Source: Amphimedon queenslandica
Taxonomy: Eukaryota > Porifera > Demospongiae > Haplosclerida > Niphatidae
Assembly (NCBI RefSeq): GCF_000090795.2
Contig: NW_003546801.1
Span: 1,815 to 57,775, forward strand
Length of the DNA stretch: 55,961 nucleotides
Direction of reading: 5' to 3'
Positions 1 through 11,800 of this stretch are shown here, in pieces; position 1 is the first letter of the stretch, and every line of letters starts with the position of its first letter. The position numbers were made by a program, and so were the translations under genes. The notes under the pieces are model-generated. The model was given only the letters and a program-made list of their open reading frames with translations, was not told the DNA's origin and made no database searches.

Positions 1-3000
1 TGATACGTCTCAGTCTGATCAATAACTCTGGGCATGAACTATTCTATGAAAGTTAAAAAACAAACAGGGACACATAAGTAGCACAAGAAACATATTTTAA
101 AAGCCAACTTCAATGAGAAAAACTCAGTCTGATCAGTCACGCCTGGTATAAATTGTATCTAGAAACTGAAAAAAGCAAATAGTGAGAATATAGAAAAGAT
201 CATTTTAAAAATAAACCTTTTATGTTGAGAACTTATTCTTAAACAATAAAATGAACCTAAGACACAAATAGTGAAACGTAAGTTGTTTATAAAACATTTT
301 TAAAAACCAGCATTAAATAATAAAAACTGAGTTTGATGAGTCACTCTTTATATAAACTACACTGAAATTGAGTAAAGAAACAAATGGTAAGAAGTAGTGT
401 ACAAAACATCTTTTTAATGCCAACCTCAATGAGAAAAACTCAGATTTGTCACTCCTGGTATTGCGCATACTATGAAGGAGAGTGAAGTGAAAAGAATCAA
501 ATTGTGAGAAGTTGTACTTGAAAGATCATTTTAAAACCGATTTTAAATGATAAGAACTCAGTCCGATCAGTCATTCCTGATATGCACCATACTTTGAAAC
601 TTAAAAAAGAAATAGTGAGAAGTTGTTATAACTTGAAACAATAAACAAACTTTAAATGATTGGAACTAAGTCTGATCTGTCACAATTTTGGTATATATTA
701 TAAAGGAAGAGACAAAAGAAGAAATAGAGACAACTGAGTTGTACATTGTTTTAAAACTAATTTTAATGGATATAACCTAAGTTTGATTAGTAACGGCTAA
801 TATAAACCAAATTCAAAAGAACTTGTATCACTCCAACAACGAAACTTAAATGATAGGTACTCTGATTAGGCGTCCTAGTATAAATGGTATTATGAAACTG
901 AGAAAAGGAGCAAATAGTATAAAGTAGTTCATAAAACATCAATTAAAAACCAATACAACTGAATAAAATGAAATTCAGATCAGTCACTTTTGGTGCTAAC
1001 TATGCTATGAAAGTCAGAAAATAGGAAACAAAATTAGTGAGAAGTCAGAACATTAAACATCATTTCCAGAACCAAATGCATAGGATAAGAATTCTGTCTG
1101 ATCAGTAATCCTCTTGATATAAACGGTGTCATGAAATTAAAAAATAGAGAAAATCATTTTAAAACCAATTTGCAATTGATATAAACTGAGTCTCTTCAAT
1201 TACCAATTATATACACCTTACTATGAAAAACAGGAACAAATGCAGAGAAGTCAATGGATCATGAAACATCATTTCAAAAGGTAACCTTAAATAATAAAAA
1301 CTCAGTCTGATCAGTCACTCCTGGTATAAATTATAGTAAGGAAGTGAGAAAGAAGAAACAGATATTAAAAAGTAAGTAGAATATTGTTCTAAAATTAATT
1401 TTAAAGGTAAAGAACTAATTTTGATAGATTTTTAATATACACCATACCATAAAACCAAAAGAAAGAAGCGAATAATGAAAAAACCATAAGAAAGAAATAA
1501 TAATGAAAAGTGAGAATACAAAACATCATTCCAAAAGCAAAATTCAAATGATAAGTTTTGTGTCTAATCAGTCACTCCTGGTATAAATGGTATCATGGAA
1601 CTGAGAAAAAGAGTAAATAGTAAAAAGTAGTACAGAACATGCATTTAAAGCAAATACAAATGAGACCTTAATCAAATTAGTCACTTGGTATGGCTATGCT
1701 ATGAAAGTGAGAAGAGACGAGTAGTGAATAGTGAGTAGAGCATGAAACATGGTTTCAAATTAGCTTGAAATGATTAGAACTCAGTCTAATCAGTCACTTC
1801 TAGTATATACTATACTATGAAAGTAAGAAAAATAACTAAGAGTGAAAAGTCAGAAGAACAAAATATTCTAAAAACCAAAGTCAAATGATAAAAACTGGGT
1901 TTGATGAGTCACACTTGGTGTAAACCGTGCTAATTGAGGAAAAGAAGAATCAAAGTAAGAGAAGTCAGTAGTACAAAAATTACAATTCAAAACCAATTTT
2001 AAATGATAAAAACTATCTGATCAGTCACGACTGATATACACTATACTATGAAACTGAATGAAAAGAAACTAATACTGAGAAGTCATCATGACATGAATCA
2101 TTGCAAAAACTAACCTTAAATGATAAGAACTCAGTCTGTTCAGTCACTCCTGGTATAAATTATACTACTATGAAAGTGTGAAAAATAAAAATAGTGAAAA
2201 GTCAGTAGTACATTGTTTTAAAACTAATTTTAAAGGATATAAACTAATTGTGATCAATAACGCAAACTATAAAACTAAGAAAAGAGAAACAAGTAGTGAG
2301 AAGTGAGAACATGAAACATTATTCTCATAACCAATGAAACATTATTCCCATAACCAAACTCAAATGATATATGCACTCTGTCAAATCAATCACTTCTGGT
2401 ATAAGCTGTTATGAAACTGAGAAATGGAGCAAATAGTGAAAAGTAGTATGTCAGACCTCAATTTAAAACAAGAAATGAAAACTTGGTAGATCAATCACTT
2501 TTGGTATAAACTATGCTATTAAAGTAAAAAAAGGAGAAATAGTCAGTAGCACAAAAAACATTTCAAAACCAACTTCAAATGTTAAAAATTTAGTCAGATC
2601 AGTAACTTCTTGTATGAATTACATTCTAAATGTGAGAAAAGAAGTAATAATGAAAAGTGAAGAGCACATACAGCATTATTTTAAAACAAACTTCAAATAA
2701 TAAAAACTGAGTTGAGTCTATTTCGTCACTCCTGATACACAAAATGGTATAAAACTGAGAAAAGAAGAAATAAATAGTTGAAAGTGAGAACATGAAACAT
2801 TAGTTCCAAATCCAACCTCAAAAAATAACTCAGTCTGATCATTCACTTCTGGTATTTTAAATTTCACTTTAAAAGTGGAACAAATATTGACTATAAGTTG
2901 TACATAAAACATCATGTTAAAAGCAACCTCAAATTATAAGAACTCAGTCTGATCATTCACTTCTGGTATATACTACACGAAAAACTTAGAAAAGAAGAAA

Positions 3001-3900
3001 CAAACGAGAGGCAGATGAACTAGATTTTGAAAAACCAACCTCAAATGATAAGTACTCAAGGTCTGATCAGTCATTTCTGGTATAACGGTAATATGAAACT
3101 GGGAAAAGAAGCAAATAGTGAAAAGTAGTACATGAAACATCAATTTAAAACAACTACAAATGATAAAAACTCAGGCAGATCAGTCACTTCTTGTGTAAAC
3201 TATAGTATGAAACTGAGAAAGGAAGTAGTGAGAAGTGATTAGAGCATTAAATATCATTTTACAAACCGAGTCTAATCAGTCACTTATGAGAAAAAAGGAA
3301 CAAGTTAAAAGTAGAATTAAATGAAACATTTCAGAAGTCAACCTTATACAAACTCTGGCTGATCAGTCACTTCTGGTATTTTTTATTTTACCATAAAATT
3401 GAGGAAAGAAGAAACAAATACTGAGAAATTAGTAGTACATAAAACATCTTAATAAAAGTAACCTCAAATAAGGACTCAGTCTGATCATTCACTTCTGGTA
3501 TAATTTATAGTATGAAAGTGGGGAAAAAGAAACAAATAGTCAGTAGTACATAAAACATCCTTTTCAAACCAATTTCAAATGATAAACTGTCTGATGAGTC
3601 ATTCCAGGTATACGTACACTGAAACTAAGTATAGGGAGAAGTAAGTATTACTTGAATCATCAGGTTTAAATAACAACAAATGAAGAGAACTTAGTCAGAT
3701 CAGTCACTCATGGCATAAGCTATACTATGAAACTAAATAGAAATGAAACAAGTACGGACAAGTCATTAGAATGTGAAACATCATTTTAAAAAGCAACTTC
3801 AAATGATTAGAACTAAGTCTGATCAGTCACTAATAGTATAAAACTGTAATATGAAAGTGATGAGAAAAAAGAAAGAAATGGTGAGATGTCAGTAATTCAT
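1..3900. repeat. Diverged satellite array, period about 115 bp
   Basis: A consensus-like phrase (aactcagtctgatcagtcac, then tcctggtataaactatacta, then an A-rich stretch with gaagtagtacatgaaacatc and ttttaaaaccaacctcaaat) recurs every 105-120 bp, giving roughly 33 copies. Good examples start near 121, 554, 1300, 1770, 2120, 2936, 3060 and 3476. Copies are heavily diverged from each other and differ in length, so the array is old. It starts before the window and fades near 3900. I see no coding capacity; the short open frames inside are incidental. Confidence 0.93.
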
Positions 3901-4428
3901 TTAACATTACTGGCACTATATTTAGTGATCCGACAGTCAGCACACTCATCATTTTACTATTGAACTGTAAGTGTATGAATATACAGATTATGATTATAAT
4001 TACATTATGATTAGTTGTTATTAATATTTTTAAGAATAAATAAATCAATGGAAAAGTTCATCAAAAATTTTAATAACTTTTACAAAACCAGACTTTTCTT
4101 GGGAGCCTTCTTCCATCCAGAACATTTGAGATGTAACGCACTTAAAACTTTACTAACATTTGATACTGTGATGTTTAGTCATTTATTTTTTGCTTTAAGA
4201 ACAGGACAATAGTACACACATTTCACTTTCTCCCATTGAACATCCTATGCCACTTACTGGTAAAATACCGGTTAATACTGGCTAAATAGATGCATTCACT
4301 AATACAGGCATTCTTCACATTTTCTGGAATAACTTCAACCATATCTTCAGTTACTAGCTTTACCTTAAAAACAACAAGTGCTCTAGCATCTCAAATGAAC
4401 CACGCTAACATTATCTTTTCCTTACCTG
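3900..4428. other. Unannotated spacer
   Basis: Unique-looking AT-rich sequence between the satellite and a possible exon. I see no recognisable gene or repeat; a 65-codon open frame at 4015-4212 (+) has no features I recognise. Confidence 0.4.
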
Positions 4429-4698
4429 TTAAGGAATTAGGTTTTCAAAAGTAACTGGTCCAGATTTCAACTTCTTGGCACCAACTACATTTTCTCTGCT
4501 CTCTTCGGTCGAACATTTATGCATTTCTGGTGGCAATTTTACAGCTGGCAATTTTTCTGCTTCTTGGCATACATCTGCATTCTTTTCACATATCACTTCA
4601 TGTATCATATTATCTTCATCATTAGAAAGAAAATAAGTTGCTTGATGCAAGATTTGTGTTCCATGTGATACATTGACTGTTGTTTCTATCTGATACAT
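4429..4698 (-). CDS. Possible terminal exon of an unrecognised acidic protein
   Basis: An 89-codon open frame on the minus strand encodes a Glu/Lys-rich, low-hydrophobicity peptide (it contains ENVVGAKKLKSGPV). Composition and codon use look more protein-like than in neighbouring random frames. It closes with TAA about 6 bp before a good donor-like aacag/gtaagg on the same strand, and a possible acceptor (gtatcag) lies at its start. It could therefore be a last coding exon, or an internal exon read in another frame. I do not recognise a family. Nothing near it supports a complete gene. Confidence 0.3.
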   Translation of the reverse strand: MYQIETTVNVSHGTQILHQATYFLSNDEDNMIHEVICEKNADVCQEAEKLPAVKLPPEMHKCSTEESRENVVGAKKLKSGPVTFENLIP

Positions 4699-5094
4699 TA
4701 AAAGGTTTTGTAGTTACAAACTCAATAATAATGTATACTGTAGGCTTCATAAATTTTAATTCTTTCAAAATACAATGTTACATTTAAGAAAGCAGATATA
4801 CCACAGTTACAAAAAATTCTCATTATAGCTGCAACTGGTATACACAACTTCTGACATTCAATTTTAGACTGCAGTTACAGTCTCTGCCCGTTACCAACAT
4901 AACATAAAAAAATTCCTATTTCCAAACATGATAACATTAACAAGAGCAACTGCAGTTACTCATTTCAATATAATCTTCAGGATAGTTTGGCAGGGGGTTG
5001 AGCCCCTTAATATTTCGCATTTGTCTAGTTTTATCAATATGAAGAATGTAAATGTAAAATAATGTATGGTTCAGATAATAATAATGCTAGTCCA

Positions 5095-5205
5095 GAGTTA
5101 ATGTAATAATAATAATTATTAATAATATAAATTACAATATTAAATAAAATTAATTATTTACTATCACTTTTTATTAATAATTATAATTATTATTATATTT
5201 CATCA
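5095..5205. repeat. AT-rich imperfect inverted repeat
   Basis: Nearly pure A+T sequence with taataataataattattaa on one side and ttattaataattataattatt on the other, able to fold into a long weak hairpin. No coding content. Confidence 0.6.
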
Positions 5206-5344
5206 GTTAATACTTCTCTATAGTGCAAAATTTGTGATGGCGGAAAGTTTTACAAATTTGTCTAATAATCCATCTCACAGATTTATTTTTCACGAAGGTA
5301 TACAATCTGCCATCTTGTGCCCTAATAATTTGATTGCTGCAGAA

Positions 5345-6510
5345 ATACATATCAACTAAGTCCCAATAAAATAGTACAGTATCTTGGGCCAAAGTTTATC
5401 ACAAATGAAAACAGAGAATTCTCCATTTTTATAATTTATCTGATGCATATACATGTTTCAGATAAGTGTACCAATTTTCATCTAATCCTGAGGCAAATTT
5501 GATTTTTTATGAATTTTTAAATTTTCTCTATAATCAGGCTAAAGTGTCACTAAATTTCATTAAAAAGAAAAAGGAGATAATTAGTACTTTTATAATTTTA
5601 TCTGATGCGTTTAAAACTTTTTATATTGTGTAGGAAGTTTGAGCTGTTTCCGATAAAAATTTGTTTTATATGAATTTTTAAGAAAATTGGGCCAAAGTCC
5701 CTGTATTATAACACAGTGTCTTTGGCTAACTTTTGTCGAAGATATAAAGGAGCAAATTCTCTATTTTTCTAACTTTACTGAAGATCTTCCTTTCTTTATG
5801 CTGTGTGAAAAGACCAGACTTGCTTTAGAGAGCAGAGTACTAATGGTGATATTTTATAATTTGACTAATACATAAGGATTTTTTATAATGCGTACAAAGT
5901 TTGAGCTCACTCCGATAAAAGTTTAATTTTTAATGAATTTCAAAGTTGCTCTAAATCTGGCAAAAGTCCCAGTACCACAATACAGTGTCTTTCACCAAAT
6001 TTCGTCAAAAATAAAAAGGAGAAAATTCTCCATCTATATAACTTCATCTGATGCATAATTATACATGTTTTTCTGTTGCATAGAAAGTGTGAGCTGGTTC
6101 AAAAAATGTAATTTTTATCAATTTTTAAAGTTGCTCTAAAATTGGCCCCAATTGCCTGTACAATAGTCCAGTGTCTTTGGCCAAATTTTGTCAAAAAAGA
6201 CAAGAATTGATTATTGATTTTCATTTTCATAATTTGACTAATATATCAATGTGTTTTTTAATGTGTAGCTGGTTCAGATAAAAGTTTTACTTTTAATGAA
6301 TTTTTAAAGTTATCTAAAATTGGGCCAAAGTCCCCATACTATAGTATAGTCTCTGGCAAAATTTTGTCAAACACAAAGAGGGAATTGTCAATGTTTACAG
6401 TTTTTATCATATGCCTGTTTTTTAATGCGTAGAAAGTTTGAGCTGATTCTGATCGAAGATTAATTTTTATGAATTTATAAAATTGCTTAAAATCTTGCCG
6501 AAGTCTCAAT
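5345..6510. repeat. Tandem repeat array, modal unit about 150-185 bp
   Basis: The motif series attgggccaaagtccc, cacagtgtctttggc, aattttgtcaaa, aaggagaaaattctcc, ataatttatctgatgca, gtagaaagtttgagctg, ttccgataaaagtt and tgaatttttaaagttgctc recurs about seven times. The ggccaaagt landmark falls near 5386, 5536, 5688, 5956, 6140, 6322 and 6495. The 5688-5956 spacing is longer because of extra sequence. Copies are diverged, and the short open frame at 5687-5875 belongs to the repeat. Confidence 0.85.
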
Positions 6511-6514
6511 TACT

Positions 6515-7065
6515 ATATAGATGCATTAGTAACACAGCATTACTAAGTAGGATTCACCTCCAAAGAAAATAGTTGCCACAAATTTTGCAGCCTTGTTATA
6601 CCGGAAAGAACAAGCTCCTATGCTTACCAGACTTCATAGAGGACCTTATCTTGACCAGAGGACTCCATTGGTACCATTAGTGTGGCTCCAAACCTTTTCT
6701 AAGAGGAAAGTCAAAAATCCGTGGACCGACTGTTTTAACGTTCTTCATTTTCATCATGATCAAGTCCTGTCAATCCAGTTGTCAATCTGTATTTCAACTT
6801 TGCTTCATGATAGAAGACTAATTCTTACACCATGTACTCCAATTAGGTATGCATAGGTCCATATTCTCTAAAACAATTCTCCAAGAAAGAAGTTATGCTG
6901 TGACACCTGGATCAGGCCATCTTAGTTGTGCCTGCCGCCATTTTGTTAATTATTAAAGCATGTGCTCCAAAAGTTGAGTGTGATTGCACAACATGCTCAG
7001 ATCATTGGCTCTATTGATTTGTACTTGTAAGGCTACAGAAGAAGAGGTAAGGCTTACATTACATC
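6515..7065 (+). repeat. Solo arm of a foldback-type element
   Basis: Starts with attagtaacacagcattac and gtaggattcacctccaaag. It then follows, in the same order, the sequence found inverted at 32820-33325 and in direct orientation at 31617-31960 (ctgtcaatccagttgtc, tgccgccattttgttaatta, gcatgtgctccaaaa, catgctcagatc). It is therefore one arm of the family whose two-armed copy lies at 31617-33330. The partner arm is not visible nearby. Confidence 0.8.
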
Positions 7066-7270
7066 AGTTATTCATAGCATAATGTCTTCTATTGCACAGG
7101 TAATCTTAGTAATGTTGAGGGACAGACAAAAGACTCTTCTTGCCGCAGTGGCAATCATTATGTGGGTATAATAATTTTACTTTACTGGGTTTGCCATTTT
7201 ACTGCTTTTGCATCACAAGATGTAGTAACATACGTCATAAGTGTGATGCACATCAGATATCATATGCTCT

Positions 7271-8179
7271 ATGGGAAACATAGCGACCAATTCTATTGTC
7301 ACAACTATAATGACACTAGATGACATTTATGCGATATGCTACAAGCCAATGGAAGATATTGGCAAATTGCTGAGAAATGCAGGGGTGCTAGGAGACTTGA
7401 CTGATCATGACTCTCCCAAGTGCAGTAATGGGAGGATGAGGCTTGCCAGGGACGCTTCATATTTGTGAGATCTCATGGTTTGAAAGTGCTCAGACCACAA
7501 GACCTGTAATGTCATATTTAACCCTGGAGCAGATCCTTCAGCTGATGCACCACTGGGTGTGGCACTGTGACCAAACCTTCATTTTGAGGGAATGCCACAC
7601 TGGTTCAAACTATACAATTGTAGATTGGTGCTCCTTTGCAAGGAAGGTTTGTCTCACATTGTTTAAGAGAGACAGTCAGCCCTTGGTGGACTTGGGAAAG
7701 TGGTGCAGATAGACGAGTCAATGTTTGGCAGAAAAAAATTTAATAGAGGGGCGGAGGGTTGATTGCCAGCAAGTGTTTGGAGGCATTGAAATGGGATCAG
7801 AGAGGTGTTTATGGTGACTGTTCAAGTCAGGTCTGCTGTTACATTGATCCCCCGATCAAGAAGTACATTCTTCCGGGTACGAGTCATCAGTGACTGTTGG
7901 AAAAGCTACAATACCCTTCAACAGGAAGGATATATTCAAGGGACTGTGAACCTTAGTATAGAGTTTGTCAACAGTCAAACTGGGGATCACACCCAAACCA
8001 TAGCGAGCACTTGCAGGGCAATTAAGCAATCTCTCCCTCAATCAGGCTCTCTAATGGAAATGTACTATTCTTATTTTGCTGAGTACATCTTTTGGAAGCA
8101 CTACCAGGAACAGGCTGATGATTGCTTCCTCGCATTCTTAAAGAAGCCAAGGAAAGTCTATCAGCCATCATTGACATAA
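7271..8179 (+). pseudogene. Merlin (ISXO2/IS1595-like) DDE transposase remnant
   Basis: Three frame segments together follow the ISXO2-like transposase order: a helical N-terminal part (7271-7712), the first catalytic block QIDESMFGRKKFNRG at about 7705-7750, the second block ISDCWKSYNTLQQEGY, then VNLSIEFVNSQTGDHTQTI and a C-terminal FLAFLKKP. In eukaryotes this family is the Merlin superfamily of cut-and-paste transposons, related to bacterial IS1016/IS1595. At least two frame changes (near 7450 and 7715) and a stop near 7760 (ggttga) break it. The third acidic residue is probably changed: the usual ES(T) block reads ASTCRAIK here. The family call is firm because of the DES...SDCWK...H-T order; activity is ruled out. 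Confidence 0.85.
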
Positions 8180-8245
8180 AGTCTCGTTTCACCCATTCTC
8201 TTCTAAGCTCTTTAACCAGTTCTTTTCTGAGCTAATTCCTTTTCC

Positions 8246-8324
8246 ACCAGTTCCTTTTAGAACTATTTGGTTTGTTTTAGAACCTCACTACCAGTTTTAG
8301 AACTATTTGGTTTGTTTTAGAACC
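8246..8324. repeat. Two-copy direct repeat, about 35 bp
   Basis: tttagaactatttggtttgt flanked by ccagtt and tttagaacc occurs twice in tandem just after the Merlin pseudogene. It could be part of that element's subterminal region. Confidence 0.7.
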
Positions 8325-8372
8325 ATTTAAATAAATATTATACAAATTGTTATACAACGCACCAAAACTCAA

Positions 8373-8515
8373 GTAGGCTGTGAGGGTTGAGGGTGAAGGT
8401 TTTGATGTTTCTAGTAGGGTTTTGTGTTGGTGGTTGTGTGGGGGGCCAAACCCCCCCTCACAACCACTGACTAATAAAAACATCAAAAACTAAACCCTAA
8501 AGCATCACAGCCTAC
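8373..8515. repeat. Hairpin MITE-like inverted repeat with G/C tip
   Basis: The left arm starts gtaggctgtgagggttgag and the right arm ends aaccctaaagcatcacagcc tac; the reverse complement of the right arm follows the left arm through gttttgatgtttctagtag and gtggttgtgtgggggg. The tip is gggggccaaaccccc, near 8440-8458. This is an almost uninterrupted 70-bp stem, typical of a small non-autonomous element or a snapback duplication. Confidence 0.8.
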
Positions 8516-8546
8516 GAAGCATTCTCTTCAAGTTACGTCCCGTTTC

Positions 8547-8606
8547 TAATTTTAGGGCACAAGGGTGTAGGGTTTAGGGGTTAGGGTGTAGTGTTTAGTT
8601 TTTTAG
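8547..8606. repeat. Degenerate telomere-like TTAGGG repeats
   Basis: tttagggcac, gtagggtttaggggttaggg and tgtagtgtttag form a short interstitial run of TTAGGG-like units immediately after the hairpin. It is too short and degenerate to be a telomere. Confidence 0.6.
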
Positions 8607-9690
8607 GTGCTCAAAAACAAATGACCTTCCTCTAATTGCTGCTGCAATATTTCTTTTTTGACAGTTTTCCTTTTCAAATATATTCATTGTAAAATAACAA
8701 TTTTTATTAAATTCATTCATAACATTAATATAGGAGGTGCTTAAGTCTCAGCCTCCACCACACCTCCTCCATACAAGGCTTGCCTCAAATAACATCCTGT
8801 TAGCTCAGGCTATTGTGGGGCATCCATCAATGATGTCATGGGTGATGTCATAGCCTTAAAATTGCCGATCTACTTGGGGCTGCTAAAGTGTAATTGACCC
8901 CATTATGTTTGCAGTTTCAATTCATTGTTGATGAAATTCACTTTATTAGAGGCATGTGTTCTTAATAATAAATCATATTTTAATTATTTGTAATTGCTGT
9001 TATCATCTATGAGTATGGAAATAATCATTACTGAATTGGGTGTAGGGGTGGCTATATATCTGATGTTAGGGTGGCTCTTATTATGGTTTTTATTATGCAA
9101 TATCACTGACAGGTATATGTACTGTATTGTAAATGACATGATTATATTTTCCTTCCTATAGTATAACAATGTTTCAAAATAAGAAACATTGGGCAAGCAC
9201 ATGGGACAAGTAGAGGACTAAATATTATTATTTGTGTATACTACAGACACATTGGGAATGCTTAATATTCCTTTCAATCTTCAACAGTGATTAATATTAA
9301 TTGTTAAATAATTTAGGGGTGTGGTAACTAGCTGCGTATGTACATTATAGTTTAGAACTATCTTACTGCCAGAAAAAAATGGGTTCTGTAGTTGAAAAAG
9401 TGTAAATAAAATGATTCAAACAGGAGACATATTGTCCTGTAAATTGTAATAACCACTCGTACACCTGAACAATTCAATGTATGTCATCACTAGCACTGCA
9501 AGTGATCCTCCAAAGTGATCTGATTTTGCAGTATAAAAAGAGGCAACAAAAATTCTAATATTTATTTTTAATACCTTAGAACTTTAACAACTTCAAGTGA
9601 TGGGAGACAGAGCTTGAAGCAGCAAAAATAGCAGGCTATACTTGCAGCGCGGGGATGACAATGGTAAACATTAAGAAAAAGGAGAAGAAC
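8607..9690. other. Unannotated spacer
   Basis: AT-rich sequence without a recognisable gene. The 72-codon minus-strand frame at 8984-9202 has no features of a protein family. Confidence 0.4.
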
Positions 9691-9699
9691 AAGAAGGAA

Positions 9700-10192
9700 T
9701 TCTTCATCGAGGGAATCACTTGATGTACCTGGTCCTGACTATTGCATTGTCAATCCAGAACAGTGGGAGATGATGAAGCAGCAGATGAAGCAGAGTCATC
9801 AAGGAAAGCAGCAGCAGAAAGATGAAGCGGAGGAACCCGACGGTACTGCTGAGCATGAGTGCAGCCAGCCCACTGATGCAGAGAAGAAAGGAAAGGATAA
9901 TGAAAAGAAGAAAGGAAAGGATAATGAAGGAAAGAAAGGAAAGGAGAATGAAGCCGTTGAAGAGAAGAAAGAAAAATATGACAGGAAGGACCGTAGGAAA
10001 ATGAAAGAGATGGGCCTGGAGGCGGTGGAAGTGGCTTCCGTGGAAGAGGAGGTGGCTGTGGAGGAAGAGGTAGTCATAGAGGTAGAGGCAACTATGGGTG
10101 GGACAAATGCTAATGCAGCTCCAACAGGCATCATGCTCACCACCACCATCATAGCTATAATAAATTATTTATATCTGATTCTGTATACATAA
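9700..10192 (+). CDS. Charged low-complexity protein with RG-rich tail in a second frame
   Basis: The frame open from before 9720 reads through DVPGPDYCIVNPEQWEMM into a Gln/Lys/Glu-rich stretch with three copies of KKGKDNE-like units (9882-9950) and stops at 10192. From about 10020 a different frame is much more protein-like: GGGSGFRGRGGGCGGRG followed by SHRGRGNYGWDKC and TAA at 10111-10113, a typical RGG-type RNA-binding tail. An AATAAA lies at 10159-10164, soon after that stop. The original protein therefore probably had a charged middle and an RGG tail and this copy is shifted by a frameshift near 10000-10020. The alternative is that the acidic reading is real. No intron is obvious across the coding part, so a retrocopy is possible. 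I do not recognise the family. Confidence 0.5.
10159..10164 (+). promoter_or_regulatory. Possible polyadenylation signal
   Basis: AATAAA lies 46 bp after the stop of the RG-rich frame, in a suitable position for 3'-end formation of that gene. Confidence 0.4.
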
Positions 10193-10272
10193 TTGTGTAA
10201 CAAATATGATTATTAAAAGAAAGTCTTGATTGACTATAATTGTATCATTGAAACAAAAATAAGAAATTGTAG

Positions 10273-10640
10273 TGTATTAGCAGAATCACAAATATTCTTG
10301 ACGAAATAATAAAAGAAGAGAGAGAGTTAGAAAGGAAAGAGGAAATGAAGGAAAAATAGGAATGTTTTAGAAAAAGTGGCAAAAGAGAAGTGACAGCAAA
10401 TGATAACCAACTAAATACCAACACACTCACAATACTAAATAATTTGATAAAATGTTGACTAAACGATAGATTTGAATGACAAATGACAAATGAACGAAGG
10501 AACAATGAACAAACAAGACGAACGAACTGTAGTTACTCTGCTGAGATCTGTATGTGTGTGTATGTATATTGCTGAACACGTGTAACTATGTCGTTACAAG
10601 TCATGAATAATAAATATAATGAATGTATGATTATAAATGT
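10273..10640 (-). repeat. 3' LTR of Gypsy-1
   Basis: Shares tcacaaatattcttgac, aataaaagaagagagagag, gaagtgacagcaaatgata and gtagttactctgctgagatc with 14583-14935 in the same order. It begins TGTATTAG on the plus strand; its inner boundary near 10633-10650 is blurred. Confidence 0.88.
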
Positions 10641-11800
10641 CTGGGCCAGTGTACATGACAACCAGATTGAGTAGATTGCAATAAGGTTACATTATGCTTC
10701 TTTAGTATAGATGAAGAGAGGGGGTGGGTAAAGTAGGATTGGCCAATTCTACCGCCAGAGGGTTGGGAGGAGTAAGAAAGGGAGGAGGAAGAGGAGATTG
10801 AGGCTGAGAGGGAGTGGAGGGAAGAGAACAATCAAACTCACCATAGGCTGGTTTTAGTTGATCTACTGATACATTAGTGTGAGTGCCATTCTGTAAGAGA
10901 GTAAAGTACTTTGGTCTTCTTTTTACAACCTTGAACGATCTATCATAGGTGCACTGAAGAGCGTGCGCATCATGACGAACAAAGATATGGAAACAATCAT
11001 TGAGAGTTCAGTCTATGTAAGACAAACGAGTGTGGGGCATGAAGGATCAGCCTTCACTGCTTGTATTGCTGCTTGCAGTTGTATAGCATAAAGAGGATCT
11101 GGAACTGGGTCAGTATGAGGAGAAATAACCCCTCCAAGAATCCTTAAAGTAGAACCATACACCAGTTCAGCTGTAGTATATGCAATGTCCTCCTTTAGAG
11201 TAGTTCTAATACCCAGTAGTATCCATGGTAATCCAGACAACCAATCATGAGAAGACTAAAGGCACTTTTAGCAGCTTCAAGCTGTCTGTGTAATCACTCC
11301 ACCACACGATTTGCAATTGCATAAGTATGCTGTGGTACAAATGCAACGAGAGCCAAGGACTTGCATCAACTAAGACCAGAGAGAGGACTCGAACTGATGA
11401 CATTGGTTTGTAGTGATGTAGGTTGGAACTCCAAAACGAGCTACTCAATGAGAAATGAAAGCTAGTGCTACTGATGTAGCAGCACAGTCACTAAGAGAAA
11501 CTACCTCTGGCCACCAAGTAAAACGGTCCATCATAGTAAGTAGGTGAATCCTCCAGACTGAGAAAGTGGTCCCACCAAATCAATATGTAGTACATGAGTG
11601 AGTCTTTGATGAGGAACTGGAAATTGAGACAGAGGTGTGACTGTATGTCTATGTACATTCACTCGATGGCATAAGGGATTCTACCCCGCCCGCTTTCTGA
11701 TGCCAGCATTGATTTCCGGCCATACAAATCGAGCTGTTACCAGCTGCTGGGTTGCTCTAATTCCAGGATGGGAGAGATTATGTAGAGCTGTAAAATCTCA
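10640..11800 (-). pseudogene. Gypsy-1 integrase region
   Basis: Reading leftwards: the core begins around LTHVLHIDLVG (first catalytic Asp, near 11570-11600). It continues to LPWILLGIRTTLKEDIAYTT and AELVYGSTLRI (11140-11230), the conserved segment after the catalytic core in Gypsy integrases. The C-terminal part has RRPKYFTLL and an LKPAY motif (about 10850-10930), then a Pro/Ser-rich tail. The enzyme would insert the element cDNA into the host genome. Several frameshifts separate these blocks. Confidence 0.85.

Noticed and set aside
1..3900. CRISPR-like regularly spaced repeats
   Set aside because: The units are tandem, diverged over their whole length, with no constant repeat plus variable spacer; the surroundings are eukaryotic.
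7271..8179. Bacterial contamination, because the protein resembles ISXO2/IS1595 transposases
   Set aside because: Eukaryotic Merlin elements encode the same family, base composition matches the neighbours, and the copy is decayed among other eukaryotic elements.
9799..10152. Ser/Phe-rich 117-codon minus-strand frame
   Set aside because: It is the antisense of the purine-rich KKGKDNE and RG-coding region and has only low-complexity content.
10245..10505. Hydrophobic minus-strand frame that could suggest a membrane protein
   Set aside because: It lies inside the Gypsy-1 3' LTR and recurs in decayed form in the other LTR.
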